Shown here: positions 20,680 through 29,032 of the stretch, in pieces
Layout: every line of letters starts with the position of its first letter
How positions within the stretch are numbered: the first letter of the stretch is position 1
Origin: Gammaproteobacteria bacterium
GTDB taxonomy: Bacteria; Pseudomonadota; Gammaproteobacteria; HK1
Direction of reading: 5' to 3'
Assembly (NCBI GenBank): GCA_021773795.1
Contig: JAJFJT010000029.1
Location: 1-64,000, forward strand
DNA length: 64,000 nucleotides
Notes under the pieces: generated by a model
The model's input: only the letters and a program-made list of their open reading frames with translations
The model's database searches: none
Told to the model about the DNA's origin: nothing
Made by a program: the position numbers and the translations under genes

Positions 20680-21879
20680 CTGGTCCGACTGACTTTCCAC
20701 ATCGATGTAGTTGGCGCACTGATCCCGCCCGTGGGACTTGCAAAAATAAAGCGCGACATCGGCCTGGCGCAGGAGCTCATCAAGCAGGGATTTGTTGTCA
20801 GCACTGCGGCGCTCACCGAGGCTGGAGATGCCAATGCTTATAGTGGTACGCACCGCGGCTGCGGGCCCACTCCAGCGCAGCCTGCGAATGCTTTCGAGGA
20901 CACGTTCCGCGAGCAGATGGGCGCCATTCAGTGGGGTGTTATGCAGGGCGAAGACAAATTCTTCACCACCGAAGCGGGCGATGATATCGCCTTCACGGAT
21001 GGCTTTTTTAAGTTCGGCTGCAATGTCCCGGAGCACTGAATCACCGACGGAGTGCCCAAAGGTATCGTTGACTTCCTTGAAGTGGTCGATGTCGATGATC
21101 AGCATGCTAAAGGGATGACCATAGCGGGCCGCACGGGCCAGCACCGCCTCGGCTTCCGGAAAGAAGAAGCGTCGGTTGTGGAGGTTGGTCAGTTCATCCA
21201 CCAGAGAGAGCTGTTCATAGCGACTCTTCAGATTTTCCGCTTCCTGTAACGCGTTTTCCAGTTGCCCGGTACGTTCTCGAACAGCATCTTCCATATTACG
21301 CATCAGGCGGTTGTTTTCGAGGATACGAGCAAGGATGTCACAGAACAGGTTGATCAGATGTTCATGCCAGATCTCGAAGAAATCCGGTTCCGGGTGGTAA
21401 ACATTGACCACCCCGAGCACCTCTTCGGTTGTGCAAATGGGGGCACAGATTAACGAGCCGCTTGCTGGTGTGTTGCCACCGGAACCCTTTTTCTTGAAAC
21501 GATCGTCGGTGCTGCAGTTGCGACAATGCTGCATTTCTCCCGTTTCTGCGGCCTGGCCAATCAGGCCTTCGCCTACGCGAAAAGTGAGCGTCGACCGTCC
21601 AGCACGCACGGTGTCTTCACCCAAGGCGCTGGAGGTGAGATCCTGCCAATCACGTCCGACGCTGCATTCCAGCAAGCCGTTCCGGAGCGAAAAAATTGAG
21701 CATCGCTCTAGGTCCTGATGCTGGAGTAGTACATCCAGCACGCCTGCCATCAAGCTGTGCTCATCCTGCTGGCGGCCTTCCAGGGTAACCAGACTCTTAA
21801 GCGCAGAGAGGGCGTCAATCAGGGAGAAAAAATGACGCCGGATAACCCGGTTTGCCTCGGCGAAGGGTGCGTTATCCAT
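20659..21879 (-). CDS. GAF-GGDEF diguanylate cyclase
   Basis: 406 residues from the ATG giving MDNAPFAEANRVIRRHFF. It makes cyclic di-GMP from two GTP. A GAF-like sensor region (about 60-220) precedes a short coiled linker and the GGDEF domain. The active-site loop reads GGEEF and is preceded by an RxxD (REGD) five residues upstream, so the product-inhibition I-site is present. The start lies 1 nt after the stop of the upstream HDOD gene, so both form an operon. The signal sensed by GAF is unknown. Confidence 0.92.
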   Translation of the reverse strand: MDNAPFAEANRVIRRHFFSLIDALSALKSLVTLEGRQQDEHSLMAGVLDVLLQHQDLERCSIFSLRNGLLECSVGRDWQDLTSSALGEDTVRAGRSTLTFRVGEGLIGQAAETGEMQHCRNCSTDDRFKKKGSGGNTPASGSLICAPICTTEEVLGVVNVYHPEPDFFEIWHEHLINLFCDILARILENNRLMRNMEDAVRERTGQLENALQEAENLKSRYEQLSLVDELTNLHNRRFFFPEAEAVLARAARYGHPFSMLIIDIDHFKEVNDTFGHSVGDSVLRDIAAELKKAIREGDIIARFGGEEFVFALHNTPLNGAHLLAERVLESIRRLRWSGPAAAVRTTISIGISSLGERRSADNKSLLDELLRQADVALYFCKSHGRDQCANYIDVESQSDQVSLTEG

Positions 21880-21880
21880 A

Positions 21881-22765
21881 CTAACGGGTTCCCGCGAAGA
21901 CCTTAGTGAGTTCTGAAATTTCACTGATGCGCTGGTGGGTTTGCGCCGTAACCTTTTCCATTCGGTTGTGGGGGATACCCAAGGCCTCAATGGCATCGGG
22001 TTCGTGCCACAAGCGTTCCGGATCGACCAGTAGTTGTTGGGTCCAGCGCGAGGCAAAACCTACCAGCAGGGCAAGCGGCCAATGGCGTCCCCGGTAAGTG
22101 TGTTCCCGGTAGTGCTCAATGACCGTAGTGACCTCTGGTGGCAGGTGCCAGCGACTGCTGACCCAGGCGCCAGCGCGGTAATGCTCGAGGCCAAGTTGCT
22201 CATTGGTTAGCTCGGCAAGCCCACGTTCCGGGTTCTTGGCAGTGGTGGTAAAGATAGCCTGCATTTCCTGGGGAGCCACGTGGGTTAGCGCTAGCACACC
22301 AAGATTGTGTAGCAGGCCACAGAGATAGGCGCCCTCTGGATCCACGGGTTCTTCATCGGTTTGCACCGCACCGGCGAGCAGGCGGCATAGGGTTGCGGTA
22401 AACAGTGCGCTGCCCCAATAACGCTCGATATTGAAGGCCGGGCAGCGGCTTGGATCGAAAGCATCGCTAACGGCCATGCTGAGCGACAGGCTTTTTACAG
22501 TTTGTAGTCCGAGCACACGGATAATCGCCTGTTCCACCGAGCGTACCGGCTGAGTCTGGGCAAAATAGGCGGAGCCAGCCAAGCCGATGACCCGCGCAGT
22601 AACCGCGGGACATTCCTCGATGGTCTTGGCTACATCCTCGATCTCGCAATCTTCATCACCAAACAGGGCGAGTAGCCGCTGAGCGGTCTGCGGTAAGGGC
22701 GGTAATTCTTGTAGTTTTCGTAGCTTCACGGTGATGGCGTGATAACGCTCCCGGCTTATTATCAT
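21881..22765 (-). CDS. HDOD domain signalling protein
   Basis: 294 residues. The HDOD domain, a catalytically degenerate HD relative, spans roughly residues 15-230: LQELPPLPQTAQRLLAL, the VIRVLGLQTVKSLSLS-type helix, and LCGLLHNLGVLAL. Such proteins act in signalling, often with c-di-GMP enzymes. It is directly upstream of and almost abutting the GGDEF gene, which supports joint function. Confidence 0.9.
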   Translation of the reverse strand: MIISRERYHAITVKLRKLQELPPLPQTAQRLLALFGDEDCEIEDVAKTIEECPAVTARVIGLAGSAYFAQTQPVRSVEQAIIRVLGLQTVKSLSLSMAVSDAFDPSRCPAFNIERYWGSALFTATLCRLLAGAVQTDEEPVDPEGAYLCGLLHNLGVLALTHVAPQEMQAIFTTTAKNPERGLAELTNEQLGLEHYRAGAWVSSRWHLPPEVTTVIEHYREHTYRGRHWPLALLVGFASRWTQQLLVDPERLWHEPDAIEALGIPHNRMEKVTAQTHQRISEISELTKVFAGTR

Positions 22766-22775
22766 TCTAGTGCAT

Positions 22776-22792
22776 CCCGATCCCGGATCGGG
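22776..22792. repeat. 17-bp palindrome in the HDOD/methyltransferase divergent gap
   Basis: CCCGATCC-C-GGATCGGG is a perfect 8-1-8 palindrome 11 nt upstream of the HDOD start codon. It could be an operator for the HDOD-GGDEF operon or part of its 5' leader as a hairpin. Confidence 0.4.
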
Positions 22793-22944
22793 CGATGGCG
22801 CAAAACCCCCTTCCCCGGGGAGGTAGCAAGGACGCTAGCGGCGGATGCCCGATTATCTTTAATTTTCCGTTACACTCGTCCATCGCGGAAGCGGGACTCT
22901 CTGTCCTGCTTTTCCATTTTTGTCTAATGACACTCAGGCCTAAT

Positions 22945-24153
22945 ATGAAGCCCCCTATAATATCACACGCGTCTCCTATCTATCTGAAAAGGCGAAGAGA
23001 ACGCCGTCTCCGTGGCGGTCATCCCTGGATATTCAGTAATGAGATCGATGTGGGCCGTAGCCCCCTCAATGATTTTGTGCTGGGCCAAAATGTGGAAGTG
23101 CGCGATCATGGCGGAAAGTTTCTTGCGCACGCTTATGTGAATCCCCACAGTCTGATCAGTCTGCGCATTATCAGCCGTACCCCTGGCGAGATCCTCAGCC
23201 AGGAGCTGATCGTCCAACGCCTGCAGCGCGCCTTGGCGTGGCGGGAAAGGCTATTTCCTGGCGGGTTTTATCGACTGGTCTTTGGCGAGGGTGATGGCCT
23301 TCCCGGCTTGGTGGTGGATCGCTATGGCGATATCGTCGTGGTGCAGATTGGCACTGCCGGTATGGAGGCAGCACGTGAAATGATGGTGTCTGCTCTGGAT
23401 GAGTGCCTCAAACCCAAGGGGATCCTGTTGCGTAATGATAGCTCCAGTCGTTCACTGGAACAGCTTGATTCTTATATAGAACTCGCCCAAGGACAGGTGC
23501 CAGAGACCTTGCTGATGGAGGAAAATGGCGCTCGCTTTGAGATTTCTCCCCATGGCGGCCAGAAAACCGGCTGGTTTTATGATCAGCGTGAGAATCGTCG
23601 CTATAGTCTGCAATTTGCCTCGGGCAGCCGAGTGCTCGATCTGTTCAGCTATAGTGGTGGCTGGGGAGTGCAGGCGGCGGCAGCTGGTGCGCGTGAAGTG
23701 CTGTGCGTGGATTGCTCGGCGAATGCGCTGGAGCAAGTGACGCGCAACGCCCAGTTGAGCGGTGTTCAGGAACGGGTGCAGGTACGCCAGGGCGATGCCT
23801 TTGATGTGCTCAAATCCCTGCGTGCGGATGGAGAGCGTTTTGATCTGGTTATCGTTGATCCACCAGCCTTCATTCGCCGCAAGAAAGACCGCACTGCGGG
23901 CCTGACCGCCTATCGGCGAGCCCATGGTCTGGCCATGCAATTGGTGAGTGATGGCGGCATTCTGGTGGCTGCTTCCTGCTCCTATCACCTGCAGCGTGAA
24001 CAGCTTACCGAGCTGATAGCCCGGGTTGCCCACGGCAATCGGCGTAATGTGCAGATCTTTGCCGAGGGACGCCAGGCAGCGGATCACCCGGTGCATCCGG
24101 CACTGCCCGAGAGCAGCTATCTGAAGGCGCAATTCGTTCACTGTAGTAGTTAA
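22945..24153 (+). CDS. Class I rRNA methyltransferase, RlmI-like
   Basis: 402 residues from ATG 22945; an ATG at 22927 is an equally open alternative and farther upstream codons lack similarity. The PUA-like N-terminus has [19 protein letters not shown]. The Rossmann domain carries [20 protein letters not shown] for SAM, then [10 protein letters not shown] and a cysteine in AASCSYHL. RlmI makes m5C1962 in E. coli 23S rRNA; the same target is inferred, not shown. Confidence 0.87.
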   Translation: MKPPIISHASPIYLKRRRERRLRGGHPWIFSNEIDVGRSPLNDFVLGQNVEVRDHGGKFLAHAYVNPHSLISLRIISRTPGEILSQELIVQRLQRALAWRERLFPGGFYRLVFGEGDGLPGLVVDRYGDIVVVQIGTAGMEAAREMMVSALDECLKPKGILLRNDSSSRSLEQLDSYIELAQGQVPETLLMEENGARFEISPHGGQKTGWFYDQRENRRYSLQFASGSRVLDLFSYSGGWGVQAAAAGAREVLCVDCSANALEQVTRNAQLSGVQERVQVRQGDAFDVLKSLRADGERFDLVIVDPPAFIRRKKDRTAGLTAYRRAHGLAMQLVSDGGILVAASCSYHLQREQLTELIARVAHGNRRNVQIFAEGRQAADHPVHPALPESSYLKAQFVHCSS

Positions 24154-24163
24154 TCCGGACACC

Positions 24164-24973
24164 GTGCTCAGCTTTCCAAACATCGATCCCGTTGCCATCG
24201 CTCTGGGACCGCTCAAGATTCATTGGTACGGACTCATGTATCTACTGGGTTTTTTGGCTGCCTGGTGGCTGGGTCGACTGCGGGCGCGAGATGGGAGCCG
24301 TGGCTGGAGCATGGCCCAGGTGGACGATGTGATTTTTTATAGCGCCCTGGGCGTGGTACTGGGCGGGCGCATGGGTTACACCCTGTTTTATGGCTCGCAA
24401 CAGTATTTGCAGGATCCGTTGGCTATTCTGCGTATCTGGCAGGGGGGGATGTCGTTTCACGGTGGTTTGTTGGGGGTGCTGTTGGCCATGTGGCTGTTTG
24501 GCCGCCGTTATCAGAAGGGTTTTTTTGCCACTACTGATTTTATCGCTCCGCTGGTCCCCTTGGGGCTTGGTGCCGGGCGCATGGGTAACTTTATCAACGG
24601 TGAGTTATGGGGGGCGCCCACGGACTTGCCCTGGGGGATGATTTTCCCCGCCGCTTTGGCTGGGGGTATTGCCCGCCATCCCTCCCAGCTTTATCAGGCC
24701 GCCCTGGAAGGGGCGTTGTTGTTTGGTTTGCTGTGGTGGTACTCGCACCGACCACGTCCGCTGATGGCTGTCTCCGGCTGTTTCCTGTTGGGCTACGGCA
24801 TCTTTCGGGGGCTGGTTGAATTCGTGCGCATGCCTGATCCCCAACTGGGCTATCTCGCCTTTGGCTGGCTGACCATGGGGCAGTTATTGAGCCTTCCTAT
24901 GGTGCTGCTAGGAATATTTTTTATTTGGCGGGCCTATGTGCGCCAGACAGAGCAACAGGGTCTGGAACTATGA
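24164..24973 (+). CDS. lgt: Prolipoprotein diacylglyceryl transferase
   Basis: 269 residues from a GTG start, with seven membrane segments. It moves a diacylglyceryl group from phosphatidylglycerol to the lipobox cysteine of prolipoproteins. The Lgt signature [13 protein letters not shown] and the HGGLLG-type motif [11 protein letters not shown] are intact. It overlaps thyA by 4 nt (ATGA), the classic lgt-thyA arrangement. Confidence 0.97.
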   Translation: MLSFPNIDPVAIALGPLKIHWYGLMYLLGFLAAWWLGRLRARDGSRGWSMAQVDDVIFYSALGVVLGGRMGYTLFYGSQQYLQDPLAILRIWQGGMSFHGGLLGVLLAMWLFGRRYQKGFFATTDFIAPLVPLGLGAGRMGNFINGELWGAPTDLPWGMIFPAALAGGIARHPSQLYQAALEGALLFGLLWWYSHRPRPLMAVSGCFLLGYGIFRGLVEFVRMPDPQLGYLAFGWLTMGQLLSLPMVLLGIFFIWRAYVRQTEQQGLEL

Positions 24974-25764
24974 AGCAATATCTGGATTTGATGGAGCACG
25001 TGCTGAAGCATGGCGTGCGTAAAGAAGATCGCACGGGCACCGGCACCCTGAGCGTATTCGGCTATCAGATGCGTTTCCCGCTGGCCGCTGGCTTTCCTGC
25101 CGTGACCACCAAAAAATTACATATGCGCTCCATCATCCATGAGTTGCTATGGTTTTTGCGCGGCGATACCAATATCCGTTATCTGCATGAAAACGGGGTC
25201 AGTATCTGGGATGAATGGGCCGATAAAAACGGCGAGTTGGGTCCGGTTTACGGGGCTCAGTGGCGTTCGTGGCCCACGGCAGACGGTGGCTCAGTGGATC
25301 AGATTAGTGGCTTGCTTCATGCTTTGCGCCACAACCCGGATTCGAGGCGCATGTTGGTCTCTGCCTGGAATGTGGCGGAGGTAGAACACATGGCTCTGCC
25401 ACCCTGCCATTTACTGTTTCAGTTCTATGTTGCCGATGGCCGCTTATCCTGTCAGCTCTACCAGCGCAGCGCCGATATCTTTTTGGGGGTGCCCTTCAAT
25501 ATTGCCTCCTATGCCTTGCTCACCCATATGGTGGCCCAGGTGACCGGTTACGAACCGGGGGAGTTTATCCATACCCTGGGTGATGCACATCTCTATCTGA
25601 ATCACTTAGAGCAGGTGAAAACCCAGCTGGCACGGGAACCGCTTCCCTTGGCCGAATTGCGGTTGAATCCAGAGGTCAAGGATCTCTTTTCCTTTTGTTA
25701 TGAGGACGTGGCCTTAGAGGCTTACCAGAGTCATGCCATTATTCGTGCGCCAGTGGCCGTTTAG
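24970..25764 (+). CDS. thyA: Thymidylate synthase
   Basis: 264 residues, the length of E. coli ThyA. It methylates dUMP with methylenetetrahydrofolate. The catalytic cysteine lies in [34 protein letters not shown] binds dUMP. The product dihydrofolate is recycled by FolA, encoded 0.7 kb downstream; nsrR and a small mobile element now lie between the two genes. Confidence 0.98.
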   Translation: MKQYLDLMEHVLKHGVRKEDRTGTGTLSVFGYQMRFPLAAGFPAVTTKKLHMRSIIHELLWFLRGDTNIRYLHENGVSIWDEWADKNGELGPVYGAQWRSWPTADGGSVDQISGLLHALRHNPDSRRMLVSAWNVAEVEHMALPPCHLLFQFYVADGRLSCQLYQRSADIFLGVPFNIASYALLTHMVAQVTGYEPGEFIHTLGDAHLYLNHLEQVKTQLAREPLPLAELRLNPEVKDLFSFCYEDVALEAYQSHAIIRAPVAV

Positions 25765-25879
25765 TCGGTAGAAAAAACTGCGTGTGAGGGGGATGTGGCT
25801 GAAAAATTGAGGCAATAAGGTGATAAGCTACAAACAATATGCTTCTTAATCTGATGTTGTCCCTGACGGACTCTATATC

Positions 25880-26335
25880 ATGCAACTAACTCTTTACACT
25901 GATTATTCCCTACGGGTGCTGATCTATCTTGGGCTGTACCCCGATCGCTTGGTAACCATCAATGAGATTGCGGAAAGCTACCATATTTCCCGTAATCACC
26001 TGGTTAAGGTGGTGCACCATCTTGGGCAGGTCGGTTTTATTAAGACCGTGCGTGGCAAGGGTGGTGGCATGCGTCTCGCGCATCCGCCTGAGGAGATCAA
26101 CCTTGGTGCGGTGGTGCGGTCCACTGAGACCAATTTCGATCTGGTGGAATGTTTCGATATGGAAAAAAACACCTGCCCGATTGAACCCGCCTGCGCTTTC
26201 AAGGGGATGTTGGCCGAGGCTAGTGCCCGTTTTCTGGAAGTCCTCGACAGTTATACGCTTGCCCCGGTTTTGGGGGCGGCTCCCCGGCTGAAAGTTTTGC
26301 TCAAACTACCGGAACCAACAGATTCGTCAGATTAG
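25880..26335 (+). CDS. nsrR: NsrR-like Rrf2-family nitric oxide sensor/repressor
   Basis: 151 residues. The winged-helix reads DYSLRVLIYLGLYPD, then HISRNHLVKVVHHLGQVGF. Three cysteines, at residues 91, 99 and 105 (ECFDMEKNTCPIEPAC), match the iron-sulfur ligands of NsrR. NsrR holds a cluster that NO destroys, which lifts repression. It is more likely NsrR than IscR because of the cysteine spacing and the Asn-His in the recognition helix. A candidate target lies at 45038-45060, before a heme-copper NO reductase-like cluster. Confidence 0.88.
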   Translation: MQLTLYTDYSLRVLIYLGLYPDRLVTINEIAESYHISRNHLVKVVHHLGQVGFIKTVRGKGGGMRLAHPPEEINLGAVVRSTETNFDLVECFDMEKNTCPIEPACAFKGMLAEASARFLEVLDSYTLAPVLGAAPRLKVLLKLPEPTDSSD

Positions 26336-26340
26336 CTTAT

Positions 26341-26480
26341 GGGTGCCTCTATAAACTCAAGATTCCAGGCAAGACAAGGCATGTTAAAAAAGTTGAGCGC
26401 AGCATATGTTTTATATGCAAGCGAAACTTTTTTGCGAGAAACGCCGTATTGCGACGAAAATTGTGTTTTTAGAGGTGCCC
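26341..26480. mobile_element. Miniature element, family A copy 1
   Basis: 140 bp with imperfect terminal inverted repeats GGGTGCCTCTA / TAGAGGTGCCC, flanked by TTAT on both sides (26337-26340 and 26481-26484). It has no coding capacity. Its centre folds into a hairpin: AAAAAAGTT (26386-26394) pairs with AACTTTTTT (26425-26433), with an inner GCATAT/ATATGC stem, so it could end transcription in either direction. An inverted, nearly identical copy lies on the other side of folA. Confidence 0.85.
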
Positions 26481-26504
26481 TTATAGCCGTCATCAGCTGA
26501 TCCC

Positions 26505-27005
26505 GTGTCTATATCCTTGATTGTCGCGATGGCCGAGAATCGGGCTATTGGGGCTGATAATGGGCTGCCCTGGCACTTGCCCGCGGATCTTCGGCATTTC
26601 CGGGAGCTGACTATCGGCAAGGTAGTGGTGATGGGACGCAAGACCCACGAATCCATCGGCCAGCCTTTGCCCCAGCGGAAAAACCTGGTGTTAAGCCGGG
26701 ACCCGGATTATCAGGCCACTGGTTGTACCGTGGTGTCCTCTCTGGACCAGGCTTGTGCATTGGTACCATCTGGCGAGGAACTCATGGTGATGGGTGGTGC
26801 TTCGATCTATGGCCAGGCCATGCCCCGAGCCCAGCGGATCTATCTCACAGAGGTGCACCACAGCGTTGTCGCCGACACCTTTTTTCCACCACTCTCTACG
26901 GGGGAATGGCGGGAGGTGACGCGTAGCGAGCATTCGGCGGATGCCAATAACCCCCATGACTTTAGTTTTGTGGTGCTGGAGCGCTTAAAGCCGATAGCTT
27001 CTTGA
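26505..27005 (+). CDS. folA: Dihydrofolate reductase
   Basis: 166 residues from GTG 26505. It reduces dihydrofolate to tetrahydrofolate with NADPH. ISLIVAMAENRAIGADNGLPWHLPADLRHF holds the Met20-type loop and the acidic Asp after the LPA motif; MGRKTHESIG binds NADPH. The gene is enclosed by two inverted miniature elements, 25 nt upstream and directly at its stop codon. Confidence 0.97.
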   Translation: MSISLIVAMAENRAIGADNGLPWHLPADLRHFRELTIGKVVVMGRKTHESIGQPLPQRKNLVLSRDPDYQATGCTVVSSLDQACALVPSGEELMVMGGASIYGQAMPRAQRIYLTEVHHSVVADTFFPPLSTGEWREVTRSEHSADANNPHDFSFVVLERLKPIAS

Positions 27006-27144
27006 GGGCACCTCTAAAAACTCACTGTCGTCACAATACGGCGTTTCTCGCAAAAAAGTTTCGCTTGCATATAAAACATATGCTGCGCTCAACTTTTTTA
27101 ACATGCCTTGTCTTGCCTGGAATCTTGAATTTTTAGAGGCACCC
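27006..27144. mobile_element. Miniature element, family A copy 2 (inverted)
   Basis: 139 bp, the reverse complement of the element at 26341-26480 with only a few differences. Its ends are GGGCACCTCTAAAAA and TTTTTAGAGGCACCC. TTGA flanks both sides (27002-27005 and 27145-27148); the left copy contains the TGA stop codon of folA, so the insertion fell exactly at the end of that gene without changing the protein. Confidence 0.85.
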
Positions 27145-27162
27145 TTGAGTGTTTTTATAGCG

Positions 27163-28023
27163 TCAGCCGGACGTTGTTTCCACCACCTGATTGATATCGG
27201 CGCAGCTTTCACAGGGGACGTGATAATAGCGCCCATTATCGAGACAAAAGGCAGTTAATCGCCCCCCCCAGACACAGCCGGTATCCAGATGGTAGACCTG
27301 TTCCCGGGTAGATATTTCGGGGGTGAGACGCAGGGTGGCCCAGTGACCGAAGAGGATCTTCAGGCCGCTGCTCTTGCGTGCCGGTAGCAGGAACCAGGGC
27401 AACAATCCCGCTGTCTGGCTATTGGGAGAGCCCTTCTCTTTATGACTCATTCTGCCCTCATGGTCGCAATAGCGTATGCGGGTCAGGGCATTGGTGATCA
27501 TCCTTAAACGCTTCCAGTTCTTCAGCTCTTTCGACCAAATATCGGGCCGGTCTCCATACATTTTCGCAAAGAATTTTGGATAATCTGGGCTTCGCAACAC
27601 GGCCTCTACTTCAGCAGCACAATCCAGCGCCAGCGCCAGATCCCATTGTGGCGGTAGACCGGCATGGACCAACAAATAGTTACGTTCGGAATCGTGATAG
27701 AGCAGTGGCTGTCGACGCAACCAGGCAAGCAGTTCTTTACAGTCCGGAGCGGCAAGCACTGCGTCCAGAGTGTCTTTCTGATGGGGCTTGCGGTCACCGG
27801 TAGCGGTGGCAAGTAGATGCAGGTCGTGGTTACCAAGCACGGTACGCGCCCTCGGACCCAATTCCCGGACGAAGCGCAACACGGCCAATGACTGCGGGCC
27901 TCTATTAACCAAGTCGCCACAAAACCAGAGTTGATCCCGTGCCCGATTAAAGTTGATGTGGGCAAGGAGGCGCTCTAGTGCCTGCATGCAGCCTTGCACA
28001 TCGCCAATAACGTAGGTAGCCAT
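27163..28023 (-). CDS. apaH: Diadenosine tetraphosphatase ApaH
   Basis: 286 residues. A symmetric Ap4A hydrolase that also removes nucleoside tetraphosphate RNA caps in E. coli. The metallophosphatase motifs are clear: MATYVIGDVQGC, WFCGDLVNRGP and VLGNHDLH. It is downstream of apaG on the same strand; the gap between them was enlarged by a 160-bp miniature element. Confidence 0.96.
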   Translation of the reverse strand: MATYVIGDVQGCMQALERLLAHINFNRARDQLWFCGDLVNRGPQSLAVLRFVRELGPRARTVLGNHDLHLLATATGDRKPHQKDTLDAVLAAPDCKELLAWLRRQPLLYHDSERNYLLVHAGLPPQWDLALALDCAAEVEAVLRSPDYPKFFAKMYGDRPDIWSKELKNWKRLRMITNALTRIRYCDHEGRMSHKEKGSPNSQTAGLLPWFLLPARKSSGLKILFGHWATLRLTPEISTREQVYHLDTGCVWGGRLTAFCLDNGRYYHVPCESCADINQVVETTSG

Positions 28024-28072
28024 ATGTCGCCTATCTTCGAGAGTACCGTACTATCGATTTAATGGTGTTTAG

Positions 28073-28232
28073 GGAAGCTCTAATCTATTCGTGGACTCGT
28101 ATCTTGCGCCCAAAATGTCCCTCTTTATCGTTGCTGCTCTTCGCAATAGATTGACTATTACGTGCGAGCAGTGCCTCAAAGCCGAACATTTTGAATCACA
28201 ATCTACTTCGCCCAGAATAAATCAGAGTTTCC
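28073..28232. mobile_element. Miniature element, family B copy 1
   Basis: 160 bp with terminal inverted repeats GGAAGCTCTAATCTATTC / GAATAAATCAGAGTTTCC and TTAG on both sides (28069-28072, 28233-28236). TTAG fits the YTAR target used by IS5-group elements. On the minus strand the right TTAG contains the TAA stop codon of apaG. No open reading frame of note. A copy of the same length is at 42562-42721. Confidence 0.85.
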
Positions 28233-28631
28233 TTAGTGGAGTTGTCGACTACAAGCCAGGCTAAACGGCGAGATGGCGACGTCAAACTCCATACCATCAT
28301 CGGTGACCATGAGATAACTGCCATGCATGCTGCCCACCGGGGTCTCCAGCATTGCCGCACTAGTGTAGCGAAAGCCTTCACCTGGCAGCAGATGTGGTTG
28401 CTCTCCAACCACCCCTTCACCTCGTACCTCCTGACTCACACCATCACCGTTAGTAATAATCCAGTGGCGGCTATGCAGGCGCGCAGCGATGGTACCGATA
28501 TTGCGGATGGTTACGGTATAAGAGAAGACGTAGCGTGCCTGGTCGGGGACGGATTCAGTCTCCATATAGCGGCTCTCTACCTCTACCTCAATATCACAAG
28601 ATTCATTTTCCATGGCTGCATTGGAACCCAT
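28233..28631 (-). CDS. apaG: ApaG domain protein
   Basis: 132 residues from the ATG at 28631, or 126 from the next ATG at 28613, which gives MENESCDIEVEVESRY; neither has a strong ribosome-binding site. It is a fibronectin-III-like fold, with RYVFSYTVTIRNIGT and the GxGVVGEQPHLLPGEGFRYTS region of the family. The Co/Mg-homeostasis role reported for enterobacteria is not mechanistically settled. Its stop codon is part of the duplicated target of the adjacent family B element. Confidence 0.93.
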   Translation of the reverse strand: MGSNAAMENESCDIEVEVESRYMETESVPDQARYVFSYTVTIRNIGTIAARLHSRHWIITNGDGVSQEVRGEGVVGEQPHLLPGEGFRYTSAAMLETPVGSMHGSYLMVTDDGMEFDVAISPFSLACSRQLH

Positions 28632-28667
28632 CCCATGGGGCTGCGCAAGTAACCCAAAGTTTGACTA

Positions 28668-29016
28668 GGAGTCTGTCGGATTTAGGCGCCCGTAGTGAGA
28701 GGAAGCTATTTCGTGCAGGGAAACGCTTATGCTGCGATGGCATGGATGCCAGAGGGCAGTCCATGGCCAAAGAAGCCAAAGAGCGGTGATTGAGACAGAT
28801 TTTTCGATCATTTGAGGATAATAACCGGGCTATTAGAAGCTTCCGCATCCTGCTCACGCCCCTTACCCCACATCCCTGTAGGTAACGAAAAGGACCAAGA
28901 AATATGGCCAAAATGGCTTTTCCGCAGCAGAGCAGTCCTAAGGAAGCTCTGATCTATTCGTGAATTCGCATCTTGCGTCCAGAATAAATCAGAGCTTTCC
29001 TAAGTCCGACAGACTC
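28668..29016. mobile_element. Miniature element, family C copy 1, carrying a nested insertion
   Basis: Terminal inverted repeats GGAGTCTGTCGGATTTA / TAAGTCCGACAGACTCC, flanked by TA on both sides. The unit is 349 bp, of which 62 bp are a nested family B element and its duplicated target; the original unit was about 287 bp. It fills the gap between apaG and comM. It aligns in inverse orientation with the element at 47759-48018, including the central GGCATGGATGCC and the GTGATTGAGACAGATTTTT block. Confidence 0.8.
28941..28998. mobile_element. Internally deleted family B element nested in family C
   Basis: 58 bp that keeps both ends of family B (GGAAGCTCTGATCTATTC and AATAAATCAGAGCTTTC) but lacks about 100 bp of centre. 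The deletion joins the two CGCCCA-like motifs present in the full copies. CTAA flanks both sides (28937-28940, 28999-29002). Removing the insert and one CTAA restores the family C sequence seen uninterrupted near 48000. Confidence 0.8.
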
Positions 29017-29032
29017 CTATGATCCCCGGCAC

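Noticed and set aside
26341-27144. CRISPR-like repeat-spacer array
   Set aside because: There are only two copies, inverted and each 140 bp with its own target duplication; no short regular repeats or cas genes are present.
28535-28789. Open frame across the 5' end of apaG and family C copy 1
   Set aside because: It is antisense to apaG and continues into a mobile element; its codons reflect the repeat sequence rather than a protein.
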